64,000 nucleotides of DNA from Anaerotruncus sp. MC2020. Its GTDB lineage: Bacteria; Bacillota; Clostridia; Oscillospirales; Ruminococcaceae. This document shows, one piece after another, positions 24,073-32,570 of this stretch (within the stretch, counting starts at the first letter, position 1; each line of letters begins with the position of its first letter). Below the pieces are notes generated by a model. It searched no databases, was not told where the DNA came from, and was given only the letters and a program-made list of their open reading frames with translations. The DNA lies in contig KL370840.1 of assembly GCA_000701945.1 (NCBI GenBank), positions 896,709 through 960,708 of the forward strand. The letters are read 5' to 3'. Made by a program: the position numbers and the translations under genes.

Positions 24073-25441
24073 GCGATTCAGAGCAGAAGCGCCCGTATTC
24101 GAGTACAAGTCGTACACGATAGCTGAGACGGACGCGACGGTCGAGATAGACTACGTATTCTCCATAGTGGGAGTTGCGGACTTCCACGCAGGCTGGAGCT
24201 TTCCGCGCCCCGAGGGCTTCTCGGTGGAGGGCGACCTCGCATTTGAGCGGCTGGCATTCTCGCTGGGCATGGCGGAGGCGGTGAGCTACTGGAAGGCGGC
24301 GTGCTCCCCTCTCATGCGCGTGGAGTGCGGCGAGCTGACCGCTGAGCAGATACGCTGGTGGAAGAAGCTTTACTTTCTCGGACTCGGCGAATTCTTCTAC
24401 GTAAACGGCATAACCACGGATATAGATTCATTCATGAACATCGAGTGCACGGGGAGCTTCACCTGCACCCGTGAGACCGAGCGCACGCCGCTGAGCGGCT
24501 GCCTCGTACCGATAGGCGGAGGCAAGGACTCGGCTCTGACGCTTGAGACGCTGACGCAGGCAGGCATGGAATGCCGCTGCTACGCGATAAACAAGCGCAA
24601 TTCGATAACGGGGACAGTTCTCGCGGCAGGGCTGCCCGAGAGCGCGCTCATCACGACAAAGCGCCGCTTTGACCGCTCGCTCGTCGACCTCAACAGCAAG
24701 AGCTACCTCAACGGTCACACGCCGTTCTCATCGGTAGTAGCATTCTCGGCGGAGGTCACAGCCTACCTCAACAGGCTGCAATACATCGTCCTCTCGAACG
24801 AGGACAGCGCCAACGAGAGCACAGTTGCGGGACAGAACGTCAACCACCAGTATTCCAAGAGCTTCGAGTTCGAGCAGGACTTCCACAGCTACGAGAAGCG
24901 CTTCCTCGGCACGGGGATATACTATTTCAGCTTCCTGCGTCCGCTTTCGGAGTATCAGATAGCGAAGATGTTCGTGAGCCACAGGAAGTACCTACCCGTA
25001 TTCAGGAGCTGCAACCTCGGAAGCAAGGTCTCGCCCGACATATGGTGCGGCGAGTGTCCGAAGTGCCTGTTCGTGTGCCTGATACTGTCGCCGTTTCTCA
25101 CTCGCAGCGAGCTCTGCGATATCTTCGGCAGAGATATGCTCGGCGACGAGAAAATGACCGACTACTTCTTCGAGCTCGCGGGACAGTCCGAGCACAAGCC
25201 GTTCGAGTGCGTAGGCAGCATCGACGAGGTCAACCTCGCGGTAACGCTTGCGATACGCAGTGCTGAAAGCAAGGGCGAGGAGCTCCCGCTGCTGCTGAAA
25301 AAATACAAGGACGCAGGACTGTACCACCCCGAGACGGTCGACGCGATAAACGCGTCGTACTGCGGCAGATACAGCGAGACGAACCTGCTTCCTCCCGAAT
25401 TCGTGAAAATACTGAAAAGAGAAATGGAGCGACTTCTTTGA
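24059..25441 (+). CDS. murL: UDP-MurNAc-L-Ala-L-Glu epimerase
   Basis: MurL turns the terminal L-Glu of UDP-MurNAc-L-Ala-L-Glu into D-Glu with ATP, replacing glutamate racemase. I chose ATG 24059, five bases after GGAGG; a TTG at 24047 lies inside the ribosome site. The ATP-pyrophosphatase P-loop is PIGGGKDSALTLE (about 154-166), and SNEDSANEST and CGECPKCLFVCLIL are further family features. 460 aa fits the family. The next gene is a MurD, and the two overlap by four bases (TTGA), the arrangement expected for the MurD2-MurL route known from Xanthomonas. Family assignment is from memory. Confidence 0.82.
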   Translation: MERFERFRAEAPVFEYKSYTIAETDATVEIDYVFSIVGVADFHAGWSFPRPEGFSVEGDLAFERLAFSLGMAEAVSYWKAACSPLMRVECGELTAEQIRWWKKLYFLGLGEFFYVNGITTDIDSFMNIECTGSFTCTRETERTPLSGCLVPIGGGKDSALTLETLTQAGMECRCYAINKRNSITGTVLAAGLPESALITTKRRFDRSLVDLNSKSYLNGHTPFSSVVAFSAEVTAYLNRLQYIVLSNEDSANESTVAGQNVNHQYSKSFEFEQDFHSYEKRFLGTGIYYFSFLRPLSEYQIAKMFVSHRKYLPVFRSCNLGSKVSPDIWCGECPKCLFVCLILSPFLTRSELCDIFGRDMLGDEKMTDYFFELAGQSEHKPFECVGSIDEVNLAVTLAIRSAESKGEELPLLLKKYKDAGLYHPETVDAINASYCGRYSETNLLPPEFVKILKREMERLL

Positions 25442-26775
25442 ACAATTTTGCGGAACATATAAACGCCCTGACATGGGGCAAAAGCGTGTGTATCCTCGGC
25501 TTCGGCAGGGAGGGCAGGTCTACCTATGCCATGCTGACGAAATACTGCTCGCCCTCCTGCATCGCGATAGCCGACCTCAACAGCATCGACCGCGAATCTG
25601 CGGGCATAGCCGACAGCGTCGAGCTCATATGCGGTGAGGCTTATCAGGAGTGCCTTGACCGCTTTGACATCGTATTCAAGAGCCCGGGAATAGTGCTCGA
25701 CACCTCCCCTGCCGACCTCAGATGTCAGGTCACATCTGAGACGCAGGTATTCTTCGAGGTCTTCCGCGAGCAGATAATCGGCATCACGGGCACAAAGGGC
25801 AAGAGCACGGTCACGTCGATGATATACCACATACTGAAGGAGTCGGGCAAGGACGCCTATATCGCAGGAAATATCGGCATTCCCGTGTTTGACATCGCAG
25901 AGAAGCTCTCGGACGAGAGCATAGTAGTATGCGAGCTCTCATGCCACCAGCTCGAGTATATGACCGTTTCCCCCGCGACCGCGATATTCCTCAATCTCTA
26001 CGAGGAGCACCTCGACCACTACGGCACGATGGAGAAGTACTACGACGCGAAGAAGAACATCTACCTCCACCAGCAGAAGCACGACACTCTGCTGATAAAC
26101 TCGGAGATAGCCCCCGAGACGAGCGAGGCATACGTCTACACGATATCGAACACCGACCCGAGCGCGGACATATACGTCTCCGACGGCAAGATAACGCGTC
26201 CGGGCGAGGAGTACGAGATACCGACGGATAACATTCGTCTGCTCGGCGAGCACAACCACTACAACATCGCAGTGGCTCACTTCATCACGACATTCTACGT
26301 CGACGAGAAGCAGTTCACGTCCGCGCTGTGTACATTTGACCCGCTCGCTCACAGACTTGAATACTTCGGCACATATGCTGGCATACGCTGGTACGACGAC
26401 TCTATCTCGACCGCGTGCGCTACAGCGATAGAAGCGGTAAAGAGCGTGCCCGAGGCGGCGACAGTGCTCATCGGCGGCATGGACAGAGGCATCGACTACA
26501 CCCCGCTGGTTGAATTTCTCGCGCAGAGCGACATCAACATCATCTGCATGGAGGCATCGGGCAAGCGCGTATTCGATATGCTTCTCTCAGCCAACCTTGA
26601 GGACGAGACGCGCATACACTACGTATCGCACCTCCCCGAGGCAGTGGAGCTTGCCGCGAAGATAACGCCCGAGGGCAGGAGCTGCGTGCTCTCTCCCGCA
26701 GCTGCAAGCTACGGTATATTCAAGAACTTCGAGGAACGCGGCGACGTTTTCAAGCAGCTTGTAAAGGCATTATAA
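25438..26775 (+). CDS. murD: UDP-MurNAc-L-Ala-glutamate ligase, likely the L-Glu-adding MurD2 type
   Basis: A Mur ligase that adds Glu to UDP-MurNAc-L-Ala with ATP. The start is TTG 25438, overlapping the murL stop, with GGAG about nine bases upstream. A Rossmann start (VCILGFGREGRSTY), the P-loop GITGTKGKSTVTSM (about 115-128), NLYEEHLDHYG, LGEHNHYNIAVA and DDSISTACATA give all three Mur ligase domains; 445 aa is normal. Coupling to MurL suggests that it prefers L-Glu, whereas the usual MurD takes D-Glu. That preference is inferred from the context. Confidence 0.88.
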   Translation: MNNFAEHINALTWGKSVCILGFGREGRSTYAMLTKYCSPSCIAIADLNSIDRESAGIADSVELICGEAYQECLDRFDIVFKSPGIVLDTSPADLRCQVTSETQVFFEVFREQIIGITGTKGKSTVTSMIYHILKESGKDAYIAGNIGIPVFDIAEKLSDESIVVCELSCHQLEYMTVSPATAIFLNLYEEHLDHYGTMEKYYDAKKNIYLHQQKHDTLLINSEIAPETSEAYVYTISNTDPSADIYVSDGKITRPGEEYEIPTDNIRLLGEHNHYNIAVAHFITTFYVDEKQFTSALCTFDPLAHRLEYFGTYAGIRWYDDSISTACATAIEAVKSVPEAATVLIGGMDRGIDYTPLVEFLAQSDINIICMEASGKRVFDMLLSANLEDETRIHYVSHLPEAVELAAKITPEGRSCVLSPAAASYGIFKNFEERGDVFKQLVKAL

Positions 26776-26782
26776 AAAAAAG

Positions 26783-26803
26783 GCGGACACTGTCCGCTTT
26801 TTT
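26783..26803 (+). terminator. Terminator after murD
   Basis: GCGGACA-CTGTCCGC hairpin followed by six T's, eight bases after the murD stop; A-rich on the other side. Confidence 0.85.
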
Positions 26804-27057
26804 AATGCGCGGGAATCACTTTCGTTCCTAACGAACTACCGCGCGAAACCGAAAGTTTCGCGCAAGCCTTTTCAAAGGCTTGCGGGGGCTGGGGCAGCGT
26901 CCCGGCAGGTCAAGGGCAAAGCCCTTGTGGGTTCCAAGGGTAACACCCTTGGTCGCCTCCTATGGAGGCGAAAAACTATATCCTATGACCAAGTGACCCT
27001 TTCCAAACAGTCCAGTGGACTGTTTGGAAACAAAAGGTGTTATTACCAAGCGCAACT
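26804..27057. repeat. Mosaic of short palindromes between murD and the carrier gene
   Basis: About 250 bases made of consecutive hairpins: GCGCGAAAC/GTTTCGCGC (with CGAAA between), CAAGCC/GGCTTG, AAGGGC/GCCCTT, CCAAGGGT/ACCCTTGG, CGCCTCC/GGAGGCG and TCCAAACAGTCC/GGACTGTTTGGA. No gene. A related mosaic with shared words lies at 46618-46780. Confidence 0.75.
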
Positions 27058-27088
27058 AAAAAAGCTCTCCTACGCGGAGAGCTTTTTT
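27058..27088 (-). terminator. Bidirectional terminator of the carrier gene
   Basis: AAAAAAGCTCTCC-TACGC-GGAGAGCTTTTTT: an 8-bp GC-containing stem flanked by A and T runs, four bases after the stop of the 27092 gene. Confidence 0.9.
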
Positions 27089-27091
27089 CAT

Positions 27092-28339
27092 TTACTTGAA
27101 CAGCATGATAATGAACTGCTCTACGAGCACGACGGATATCAGTGCGACGGGATAAGTCGCAGCGTAGGCGGAAGCAACGTCCTCAGTGCCCGCGGTACTG
27201 ATGAGAGTACCGAGCGCAGGAGTTGAGGTCATACCGCCCGTTATAGAGCCGAGATTATTGAGCAGATTGAGCTTGAGCACATACTTCGCGAACAGGAATC
27301 CGATTATCATAGGAACGATGGTCATTGCCATACCGTAGAGGAAGTATACGGGCTGGAATTTCTCAGCAAACTTCGCGCCGCCGGAAACACCTGCACCAAT
27401 GAGGAAGAACATGAGTCCGAGCTCTCTGAACACCTTCAGGGTAGTATCCTTAGGCATGATGCTGATACTTCCCACCCGACCGAAATGGCCGAATACGAGA
27501 GCTGTAAGGAGACAGCCGCCTGTAGTCGAAAGCGAGAAATTCTTAAACTTGACAGCGCCGATGATGATACCGATCACAGCAGCAAGGGCGAAAGGCATGA
27601 TACCGAAATCGTCCATATGTATAAGCTTCTTGTCGGACTTCATCTGCTTTGACTTTTTCTCCTTGCCGGCGAGGAGCTCGCGCTCTTTAGCCATATCAGC
27701 GCCGACAATTTTCGGAATGATCTGAACGAAGAGGACAACACCGAGAACGCCGAAGATGTACGCGATACCGTAGCCGACGCTTACATCAGGTTCAAGCTCC
27801 GCGCCTGCGGCTTCCTTGGCAGCCGAGAATCCGGGAGTGCTTGTGAGAGCACCGGCAAGGAGTCCCGCCATCATTGCGACAAACTCGCCGGGATCGGAGT
27901 CGGTGAAGTTCCTGCCTATCATAATGCAACCTGCACAGGTAAGTCCGCCGCTGAGAATGATGATTATAGCGAGGAGAACATAGGACTTGAAATTCTTCTT
28001 GAAGTTGGCGAAGAAATTCGGACCCGCGATGAATCCGACCGCAGAAACGAAGAGTATCAGACCGAGGTTATCGACTATCTTGAGTGCCGAATCGACGAAA
28101 GAGACATCAGCGATGACAGTGCCTGCTGTGTCCTTCTGGCTGACGACGAGCTGAGTAGTGAGCTGGTCGTGGAATATCATACCGTACACGAGAGCGACGA
28201 TGAAAACGCCGGCAGTGCCGAGAGAAATGCCCTTGATCGTGATACGTCCGAGGATGTATCCGAGCGCAGCGATGAGCAGCACGGAAAACATCAGGAAACC
28301 GACGCTCTTCACGGTCAGTAAACCGTCAAACAATTCCAT
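27092..28339 (-). CDS. AspT/YidE-type carboxylate antiporter, probable succinate carrier, 415 aa
   Basis: A multi-pass membrane protein with two repeats of the aspartate-alanine exchanger fold. Each carries the re-entrant motif: LLAGALTSTPGFS (about 163-175) and SITGGMTSTPALG (near 365-377). A charged cytoplasmic loop (KEKKSKQMKSDKK) separates the halves. Relatives swap C4 acids such as aspartate, and one exports succinate in Corynebacterium. Lying 69 bases after the fumarate reductase genes on the same strand, it is best read as a succinate exporter or fumarate/succinate exchanger. That substrate is inferred. The ribosome site is weak (AAGAAAG). Confidence 0.8.
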   Translation of the reverse strand: MELFDGLLTVKSVGFLMFSVLLIAALGYILGRITIKGISLGTAGVFIVALVYGMIFHDQLTTQLVVSQKDTAGTVIADVSFVDSALKIVDNLGLILFVSAVGFIAGPNFFANFKKNFKSYVLLAIIIILSGGLTCAGCIMIGRNFTDSDPGEFVAMMAGLLAGALTSTPGFSAAKEAAGAELEPDVSVGYGIAYIFGVLGVVLFVQIIPKIVGADMAKERELLAGKEKKSKQMKSDKKLIHMDDFGIMPFALAAVIGIIIGAVKFKNFSLSTTGGCLLTALVFGHFGRVGSISIMPKDTTLKVFRELGLMFFLIGAGVSGGAKFAEKFQPVYFLYGMAMTIVPMIIGFLFAKYVLKLNLLNNLGSITGGMTSTPALGTLISTAGTEDVASAYAATYPVALISVVLVEQFIIMLFK

Positions 28340-28376
28340 AGATATTTACACTTTCTTTCATATTTATTCACAGCAA

Positions 28377-28397
28377 CGGGACACGCATGGTGTCCCG
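28377..28397 (-). terminator. Hairpin between frdA and the carrier gene
   Basis: CGGGACAC-GCATG-GTGTCCCG forms an 8-bp stem. There is no T-run, so it is more likely a partial terminator or stability element that lowers carrier expression relative to the enzyme genes. Confidence 0.5.
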
Positions 28398-28407
28398 TCC
28401 GTCATAT

Positions 28408-30012
28408 TCACTTTGATTTTCTTGCGTAGTGAGGCAGGAGCATAGGCGAAGCGGTACCGCTTGCAGCGCCGGCAGCCTCGAGCTCCTTGTTGAAGCGTTC
28501 GATGTGCTCGAGCGTGAGCTTAGCGGGAGTCTCGGTGCCCTTAGCCTTAGCCGCCGCGCACATACCCGCATTTCTGCCGAACACGATAACATCGAGGAGG
28601 GAGTTGCCCATGAGGCGGTTTCTGCCGTGGATACCGCCCGCGACCTCGCCCGCCGCGTAGAGGTTCTCAACGTCGGTAGCACAGTCAACGGAGATATTGA
28701 GACCGCCGTTCTGGTAGTGGAGAGTCGGGTACACGAGGATAGGCTCCTTGCGGATGTCGATGCCGTACTTGCCGAACATACGCATCATCGCGGGGATGCG
28801 CTTCTCGATAGTGCCCTCGCCGTTCTTTAACTCAATCATAGGAGTATCGAGCCATACCGCCTTGCCGAGGTTAGTCTCGACGCCCTTGCCGCGCTCTGTA
28901 CATTCGCGGATAATTGAAGCCGCGGTGACGTCACGGGTCTCGAGGGGATGCATGAAGACATCGCCGTCGATGTTGACGAGCTTAGCTCCGAGCGAGCGCA
29001 CCTTCTCGGTAACGAGCGCGCCGAAGATCTGCTCGGGGTAGCCCGTACCCGTGGGGTGGTACTGGAGAGTGTCCGCGTAGAGGAGGCTCGCGCCTACTCT
29101 GTAGCCGAGGATAAGACCGTCAGCCGTAGCGCCGTAGTGGTTGGAGGTCGGGAAGCCCTGATAGTGCAGACGACCCGCACCGCCAGTCGCGATGATGACA
29201 GTCTTAGCGCGTGCCACGAGGAGCTCCTTAGTCTCCATATTCATGAGGACAGCACCAGCCGCCCTGCCGTTTTCGTCGAGGATAATCTCGACAGCCGCCG
29301 TGAAGTCGACAACGGGGATACCGCGGTTGAGGACCTCATCGCGGAGAGTACGCATTATCTCAGCGCCCGAGTAGTCCTTAGCCGCGTGCATACGCTTGCG
29401 GGAGGTACCGCCGCCGTGAGTTGTTACCATAGTGCCGTCGGCTTCCTTGTCGAACTCAACGCCGAGCTTGTTGAGCCACTGAATAGCCTCGGGAGCCTTT
29501 GTTACGAGCTTAGCGACGAGCTCGGGCTTAGCCGCGAAGTGACCGCCGCCGAAAGCGTCGAGGAAGTGGATAGCGGGAGAATCGTTGGGCTTGTCAGCGG
29601 CTTGGATTCCGCCCTCAGCCATCATAGTGTTAGCGTCGCCGATACGGAGCTTTGTGACTATCATAGCCTTCACGCCCGCCTCATCAGCCTCTATAGCCGC
29701 GGAAGCACCTGCTCCGCCGCCGCCGATGATGAGGACGTCGGTGTCGTAGTCGGGAGCCGTGAGGTCGACGTCAGCCGCGCTGATACGGCTCTTGCCCTGT
29801 AAGAGCTCCGCAAGCTGAGTGGGCACCTTATCGCCCTTGTTTACGCCAGCAGAGAGGACAGTGAACTCCTCCTGCTTGTAGTCGGGGTGGAAGTGAGCGA
29901 GCAGGTCGTCCTTCTCCTCGGCAGTCATACGTCTGGGCTCGAGCTCTGCATTTGCCGCTCTCTTTTCGGCAACGACCTTAGCGAGCTCGTTGAGCTTATC
30001 TATCTTATACAT
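28408..30012 (-). CDS. Fumarate reductase flavoprotein subunit, soluble (TfrA-like), 534 aa
   Basis: Reduces fumarate to succinate. It has an N-terminal extension (about 1-85), FAD dinucleotide fold DVLIIGGGGAGASAAIEA (about 92), LQYHPTGTGYP near the active site, and GIHGRNRLMGNSLLDVIVFG with the catalytic Arg and FAD contacts. The position that carries the covalently bound FAD His in membrane-type enzymes reads ANTMMAEGGIQ, so the FAD is probably non-covalent, as in thiol:fumarate reductase. No membrane anchor gene is present. AAGGAGGG precedes ATG 30012, and the iron-sulfur subunit lies 12 bases upstream. Confidence 0.9.
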   Translation of the reverse strand: MYKIDKLNELAKVVAEKRAANAELEPRRMTAEEKDDLLAHFHPDYKQEEFTVLSAGVNKGDKVPTQLAELLQGKSRISAADVDLTAPDYDTDVLIIGGGGAGASAAIEADEAGVKAMIVTKLRIGDANTMMAEGGIQAADKPNDSPAIHFLDAFGGGHFAAKPELVAKLVTKAPEAIQWLNKLGVEFDKEADGTMVTTHGGGTSRKRMHAAKDYSGAEIMRTLRDEVLNRGIPVVDFTAAVEIILDENGRAAGAVLMNMETKELLVARAKTVIIATGGAGRLHYQGFPTSNHYGATADGLILGYRVGASLLYADTLQYHPTGTGYPEQIFGALVTEKVRSLGAKLVNIDGDVFMHPLETRDVTAASIIRECTERGKGVETNLGKAVWLDTPMIELKNGEGTIEKRIPAMMRMFGKYGIDIRKEPILVYPTLHYQNGGLNISVDCATDVENLYAAGEVAGGIHGRNRLMGNSLLDVIVFGRNAGMCAAAKAKGTETPAKLTLEHIERFNKELEAAGAASGTASPMLLPHYARKSK

Positions 30013-30024
30013 TGTGCGCCCTCC

Positions 30025-30708
30025 TTACTTCTCGATATCGCGGTGGTTGTACATATCCTTGAGCTCGTCGACGTTAGTGACAGCCTTGGACATGAGCTCC
30101 GCCATCTTGTCGTTGAAGATACCCTCATTGACCTCATTCACGCGGTCGCTTAGGTGCTGACATTCGGGAGCGATGTACTTGCCGTTGAGACGTCTCGCGA
30201 GCATAGCCACCTGCGGGTGTGAGATGCCTGCGGGACAGCGTGATGAGCAGACTCCGCACATAACGCAGTCGAAGCTCTCCTCGGCGCACTTCTCGTACTC
30301 GCCGCGCTGAGCGTATGCTATGTACTGCATAACATTGAGCTCCTGCGTGCAAGCCTTAGTGCAGGCATTACAGCCGATACAGCTGTAAATTTCGGGATAT
30401 AGCTGCATCATGATCTGCTGGTCGGGCTTTATTTCTTCAATGTTGTAGACTCTCTTTTCGAGGGGGAAGAAGGGCAGAGTAGCTACGTACATACCCTCCT
30501 GCACCTCTGTCTGACAGGCGAGACAGCCGTGCAGACCCGACTCGCCCTTAATCCTGTATATGGTAGCGCAGGCGCCGCAGAATCCGTTTCTGCAGCCGCA
30601 GCCTCTTACGAGCTCATAGCCCGCGTACTCCATAGCCGTCATAATCGTAAGACCTGCGGGCACCTCGTACTTCTTGCCGAACAGGTAAACATTAAGCATA
30701 TTTTCCAT
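30025..30708 (-). CDS. Fumarate reductase iron-sulfur subunit (FrdB/TfrB-like), 227 aa
   Basis: Passes electrons to the flavoprotein. The N-terminal ferredoxin fold holds a 2Fe-2S site (CGCRNGFCGAC, about 36-46, with CLAC later). Two 4Fe-4S motifs follow: CIGCNACTKACTQ and CVMCGVCSSRCPAG. The first ferredoxin motif is denser in Cys than in standard SdhB. There is no CCG domain, unlike archaeal TfrB, and HdrB in the same operon supplies one. AAGGAG precedes ATG 30708. Confidence 0.88.
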   Translation of the reverse strand: MENMLNVYLFGKKYEVPAGLTIMTAMEYAGYELVRGCGCRNGFCGACATIYRIKGESGLHGCLACQTEVQEGMYVATLPFFPLEKRVYNIEEIKPDQQIMMQLYPEIYSCIGCNACTKACTQELNVMQYIAYAQRGEYEKCAEESFDCVMCGVCSSRCPAGISHPQVAMLARRLNGKYIAPECQHLSDRVNEVNEGIFNDKMAELMSKAVTNVDELKDMYNHRDIEK

Positions 30709-30723
30709 TAGTAGCTCTCCTTA

Positions 30724-31551
30724 TCAATACTCGTCGGGCAGCTCACCGAGCTGGTCGAAGCGGAAAACGGGTCCGTCCTTGCAGACGTACTTATTGCCGA
30801 TATTGCAGCGTCCGCACTTGCCCACGCCGCACTTCATGCGCAGCTCCATAGTGGTATAGACCTGCGTCTCTTTGAAGCCGAGCTCCTTGAGACCCGCAAG
30901 CGTGAACTTAATCATTATCGGAGGTCCGCAGACGAGAACGGTCTTGCTCGTCGAGGGAGCGAGCTCCTTGACGTAGTTGGGGACGAATCCGACGTGACCG
31001 TCCCAGCCCTCCTGCGGGTTGTCAATGGTGAGGTTCACCTCGATATTGGGGTCAGCCATCCACTCGTCGATAATTTCCTGATAGTCGACGAGGTCGTCCT
31101 TGGAGCGCGAGCCGTAGATGACCTGAACATCGCCGTAATTCGCGCGGTTGTCGCGGACGTAGTTGATGACGGAGCGGAGCGGCGCGAGACCGATACCGCC
31201 CGCGATGAAGAGGAGGTCCTTGCCCTTGAGGTCGCCCTCAACGGGGAAAGCGTTGCCGTAGGGACCGCGGATAGTTATCTGCTGACCTACCTCCATAGCG
31301 TGCAGCCACTCAGTGAGGCAGCCGCACTTCTTTATGCTGAACTCCATGAACTCCTTATTCGTGGGAGACGACGTTATTGAGAACATAGCCTCGCCCACAC
31401 CTGGTATAGAGAGCATCGCGCACTGACCTGGCATATGCTCGAAGACCTTGCCGCCCTCGGGTGCGATGACCCTGAACGTCTTGACGTCGGGTGTATCCTG
31501 ACGTATATCGGTAACTACGCCAATTTTCGGTATCAATGTATCGTTGTTCAT
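30724..31551 (-). CDS. FlxA-like FAD/NAD(P)H oxidoreductase subunit, 275 aa
   Basis: A ferredoxin-NADP reductase-type module: an N-terminal FAD barrel (MPGQCAMLSIPG, MFSITSSPT), the NAD-binding part (FIAGGIGLAPLRSVINYV, about 117-134; VLVCGPPIMIKFT) and a C-terminal 2Fe-2S-type Cys cluster (MKCGVGKCGRCNIGNKYVC). It is the entry point for NADH. ATG 31551 overlaps the previous stop by one base and has GGAGG seven bases upstream; a GTG one codon earlier is possible. Fourth of the Flx genes in the order D, C, B, A. Confidence 0.88.
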   Translation of the reverse strand: MNNDTLIPKIGVVTDIRQDTPDVKTFRVIAPEGGKVFEHMPGQCAMLSIPGVGEAMFSITSSPTNKEFMEFSIKKCGCLTEWLHAMEVGQQITIRGPYGNAFPVEGDLKGKDLLFIAGGIGLAPLRSVINYVRDNRANYGDVQVIYGSRSKDDLVDYQEIIDEWMADPNIEVNLTIDNPQEGWDGHVGFVPNYVKELAPSTSKTVLVCGPPIMIKFTLAGLKELGFKETQVYTTMELRMKCGVGKCGRCNIGNKYVCKDGPVFRFDQLGELPDEY

Positions 31552-32570
31552 CACTTAGCCTCCAATGCTTTCATTACCTTGACGATATTCATGGATATGG
31601 GGCACTTCGCGAGACATCTTCCGCAGCCAACGCAGCCGAATTCGCCGTCGTTGTTGGCGGGGAAGTACACGAGCTTGTGCATAAAGCGCTGACGGAAGCG
31701 TTCGAGCTGAGTCAGACGCGGATTTCCGTGCGCCATCTTTGTGAAGTCGGAGTACATACACGAATCCCAGCAGCGGAAGCGCTTGATGCCGTGACCCGTG
31801 TTGAAGTCCTTGATATCGTAGCACTGACAGGTGGGACATACGAACGTGCAGGTGCCGCAGCCGAGGCACGCCTCGGAGAGCTCCGCCCACTTGTCGGAGT
31901 TGAAGTATTCGTTGAGCTTGTCGCCGCCGAAGTTCTCGGTGGAGAGCTTTGCGAGCGGGAGCCTGCCCATAATTTCTCTTGCCCTTGTCTGAACCTCCAT
32001 GAGCTTGTCGGTATCGCCGTCCTCGAGGAACGAGGAAATGGACTCGACGAACTTCTCGCCCTTATCGGTGTTGGCGAGGAAGAAGATGCTCTCGCCGTCG
32101 TCGAAGCAGGATACATCGCCGCCGGGGACAGTCGGGTCGATGCCGAAGGTCTTGCAGAAGCAGGTCTCGGCGGGACGTTTACACGCCATCGTAACGACAG
32201 TACCATGGTCGCGGCGGTTCTTGTAGAAGCTGTCGACGGGCTCGCAGAGGAATACCTTATCGAGGATAGTGAAGCTCTTCGCGTCGCAGGCGCGGACGCC
32301 GAATATGACGAAGTCCTCACACTCCTCGCGGATATCCCTGACCTCGATATTCTTGCCGTCAATTTTGAACTCGGCGAGGTTCTCGGTCTGCGGGAAGAAG
32401 AAATCCTTAGCACTGCGGACGGTATTGAGCTCCTTTGTGAGCTTCATGCCGCTCTCATACTTCCTGTACTCGGCAGCGCCCGCCTCACGGTCGGTGGGGA
32501 TATAGAGGGTCTGCTTGGAAGCGATGTCGTCGAACAGCTCATAGAGCTTAGCCTTTGAAATTTTCTGCAT
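31551..32570 (-). CDS. FlxB-like 4Fe-4S dicluster protein, 339 aa
   Basis: Similar in layout to the A subunit of anaerobic sulfite reductase and beta subunits of NiFe hydrogenases. An N-terminal domain (about 1-220) carries CKRPAETCFC and CFDDG; then two 4Fe-4S motifs, CLGCGTCTFVCPTCQC and CVGCGRCLAKCPISM. It would shuttle electrons between the FAD/NADH subunit and HdrA. The start codon overlaps the upstream stop by one base (TAATG). Confidence 0.85.
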   Translation of the reverse strand: MQKISKAKLYELFDDIASKQTLYIPTDREAGAAEYRKYESGMKLTKELNTVRSAKDFFFPQTENLAEFKIDGKNIEVRDIREECEDFVIFGVRACDAKSFTILDKVFLCEPVDSFYKNRRDHGTVVTMACKRPAETCFCKTFGIDPTVPGGDVSCFDDGESIFFLANTDKGEKFVESISSFLEDGDTDKLMEVQTRAREIMGRLPLAKLSTENFGGDKLNEYFNSDKWAELSEACLGCGTCTFVCPTCQCYDIKDFNTGHGIKRFRCWDSCMYSDFTKMAHGNPRLTQLERFRQRFMHKLVYFPANNDGEFGCVGCGRCLAKCPISMNIVKVMKALEAK

